Source: Methylomonas sp. 11b (lineage in GTDB: Bacteria; Pseudomonadota; Gammaproteobacteria; Methylococcales; Methylomonadaceae). Taken from it: a stretch of 64,000 bases of DNA. Positions 62,545 to 64,000 of this stretch are shown here, in pieces; within the stretch, counting starts at the first letter, position 1, and each line of letters starts with the position of its first letter. The notes beneath the pieces are model-generated. The model made no database searches. It was given only the letters and a program-made list of their open reading frames with translations, and had not been told where the DNA came from. Where the stretch lies: the NCBI RefSeq assembly GCF_000515215.1, contig NZ_KI911557.1:868001-932000 (forward strand), written 5' to 3'. The translations under genes were made by a program, and so were the position numbers.

Positions 62545-64000
62545 TCAAAGTTCTCTAGTCTGACTAAAATGAATGTCGGGCCAACGCTCTTCAGTCAATT
62601 GCAAGTTCACCCGGCTGCTGGCCAGATAAACCAAATAGCCGCCGCCATCTTCGGCAAGATTTTCAAAGGCCTTGTTCTTAAACTCTTCCAGTTTGGCCGG
62701 ATTTTTCGCGCTGACCCAACGCACGGTATTGATCGGCGAAACATCGTAAGCACATTCCACGTTGTATTCGTTTTTTAGACGATGGGCGGTGACATCAAAC
62801 TGCAAAATACCCACCGCACCAAGGATTAAATCGTTGTTTTTCAGCGGGCGGAACAGCTGGGTAGCGCCTTCTTCGGTCAATTGAATCAAACCTTTTTGCA
62901 GCGCTTTGGCACGGAGCGGATCTTTTAACACCACGCGGCGAAACAATTCCGGCGCGAAGTATGGGATGCCGCCGAATTTCAATACTTCGCCTTGGGTAAA
63001 GGTGTCGCCAACTTGAATGGTGCCGTGGTTATGCAAGCCTATGATGTCGCCGGCATATGCTTCCTCGACGTTTTTACGGCTGTCCGCCTGAAAGGTAATG
63101 GCGTTGGCGACCTGGATGTTTTTGCCAATCCGCACATGATTGACCTTCATACCTTTATCGAATTTGCCGGAACAGATTCTTAAAAAAGCCACGCGGTCGC
63201 GGTGCGCCGGATCCATATTGGCTTGGATTTTAAACACAAAGCCGGTGAATTTTTCTTCATCGGGCAGCACTTCGCGTTGCTCGGCTTGGCGTGATCTAGG
63301 ACCGGGCGCGTATTCCGCAAAGGCGTCCAGCAATTCGATGATGCCGAAGTTATTGATCGCCGAACCGAAAAACACCGGCGTTTGTTGACCCGCCAAATAT
63401 TTAGCATGATCGAATTCGTGGCTGGCACCTTTTACCAGTTCAATCTCGTCACGCAATTCTTCCGCCTGATAGCCTAGCAGTTCGTCGAGCTTAGGATTGT
63501 TCAAGCCTTTGATGATTTCGGCCTTGGCGATACGACCGCCGTGGTGTGGACTGAACAGCAAGATCTCATCTTTATACAGCTGGTAAACCCCTTTGAAGCG
63601 CTTGCCCATACCTATCGGCCAAGTCATTGGCGTACATTGAATTTTTAGCACGCTTTCGACTTCGTCAAGCAGTTCGATCGGTTCGCGGCCTTCGCGATCC
63701 AGCTTGTTGATGAAGGTCAGGATTGGCGTATCCCGTAGCCGGCATACTTCCATCAATTTGATGGTCCTATCCTCTACGCCTTTCGCCACGTCAATCACCA
63801 TCAACGCCGAGTCTACGGCTGTTAATGTCCGGTAAGTATCTTCGGAAAAGTCTTCATGGCCCGGGGTGTCCAGCAAATTGATGATGCAATCATTATGCTC
63901 AAACTGCATGACAGAAGTGGTGACGGAAATCCCCCGCTCTTTTTCCATTTCCATCCAGTCGGAGGTGGCGTGGCGGGCCGCTTTGCGACCTTTGACCGAG
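62545..64000 (-). CDS. prfC: Peptide chain release factor 3 (partial, start beyond the window)
   Basis: GTPase that recycles class I release factors from the ribosome. About 485 codons are visible; the frame continues past 64000 (upstream residues [25 protein letters not shown] match RF3). Visible GTPase motifs: switch [24 protein letters not shown] in [12 protein letters not shown], and the translation-factor domains II-III ending [15 protein letters not shown]. The full family length is about 527 residues, so roughly the first 40 are missing. Confidence 0.93.
   Translation of the reverse strand, partial: SVKGRKAARHATSDWMEMEKERGISVTTSVMQFEHNDCIINLLDTPGHEDFSEDTYRTLTAVDSALMVIDVAKGVEDRTIKLMEVCRLRDTPILTFINKLDREGREPIELLDEVESVLKIQCTPMTWPIGMGKRFKGVYQLYKDEILLFSPHHGGRIAKAEIIKGLNNPKLDELLGYQAEELRDEIELVKGASHEFDHAKYLAGQQTPVFFGSAINNFGIIELLDAFAEYAPGPRSRQAEQREVLPDEEKFTGFVFKIQANMDPAHRDRVAFLRICSGKFDKGMKVNHVRIGKNIQVANAITFQADSRKNVEEAYAGDIIGLHNHGTIQVGDTFTQGEVLKFGGIPYFAPELFRRVVLKDPLRAKALQKGLIQLTEEGATQLFRPLKNNDLILGAVGILQFDVTAHRLKNEYNVECAYDVSPINTVRWVSAKNPAKLEEFKNKAFENLAEDGGGYLVYLASSRVNLQLTEERWPDIHFSQTREL

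Overview
The window looks like a chromosomal segment of a gammaproteobacterium, most likely a Methylococcales (Methylomonas-like) methanotroph. This is inferred from the set of protein families: cytochrome c4, cytochrome P460, several large TonB receptors, a PEP-CTERM-like protein with a VP(L/V)PAAFWLFGS tail, and a REP-associated transposase remnant. No methane or methanol oxidation gene lies inside the window, so the assignment is tentative. No tRNA, rRNA or CRISPR array was seen.

Region 1 (1-7.0 kb, + strand) is a sulfur assimilation block: cysA (sulfate ABC ATPase), a CysB-type regulator, cysK, cysE, a family 2A encapsulin shell protein and its cysteine desulfurase cargo with a long disordered N-terminal extension. 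Region 2 (7.1-10.7 kb, - strand) holds a PepSY membrane protein and a small redox operon: a cytochrome c'-like protein with an unusual CX3CH motif, a peroxiredoxin and cytochrome c4.

Region 3 (11-33 kb) is the most interesting part. It holds a rhodanese-like/DUF1549-DUF1553/Tat-dependent DUF1501 operon, two large TonB receptors with N-terminal coiled coils, an SMP-30-like lactonase, an arylsulfotransferase-like protein with a cupin, a sigma-54 activator lacking a sensory domain, an extra TatA and an RND pump. Seven sequences in this region fit the -24/-12 sigma-54 promoter, one before each transcription unit. Upstream of five of them is a pair of 18-bp palindrome-like sites (consensus CTGTTG-N6-CARCAG), always exactly 32 bp apart (about three helical turns). 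A sixth, weaker pair with the same spacing lies between the divergent TonB receptor and arylsulfotransferase genes. I read this as one sigma-54 regulon, probably controlled by the encoded SfnR-like activator and probably for scavenging sulfate esters or other organosulfur compounds. A structured RNA element ending in an intrinsic terminator occurs twice: before cysK, and inside the sigma-54-driven leader of the activator gene. It may tie regions 1 and 3 together.

Region 4 (33-64 kb) is a mosaic of ordinary and accessory genes: GNAT acetyltransferases, an FMN reductase-transglutaminase fusion, an EamA exporter, a beta-lactamase-like lipoprotein, Lrp/leuA, a third TonB receptor flanked by a ~110-bp direct repeat, a second leuA-like synthase, a leuB-like gene, a PAS-GGDEF protein, an AT-rich DUF2971 gene, a LysR-linked EthD/esterase group, a broken REP-associated transposase, cstA, cytochrome P460, an HDAC-like amidohydrolase and the 3' part of prfC.
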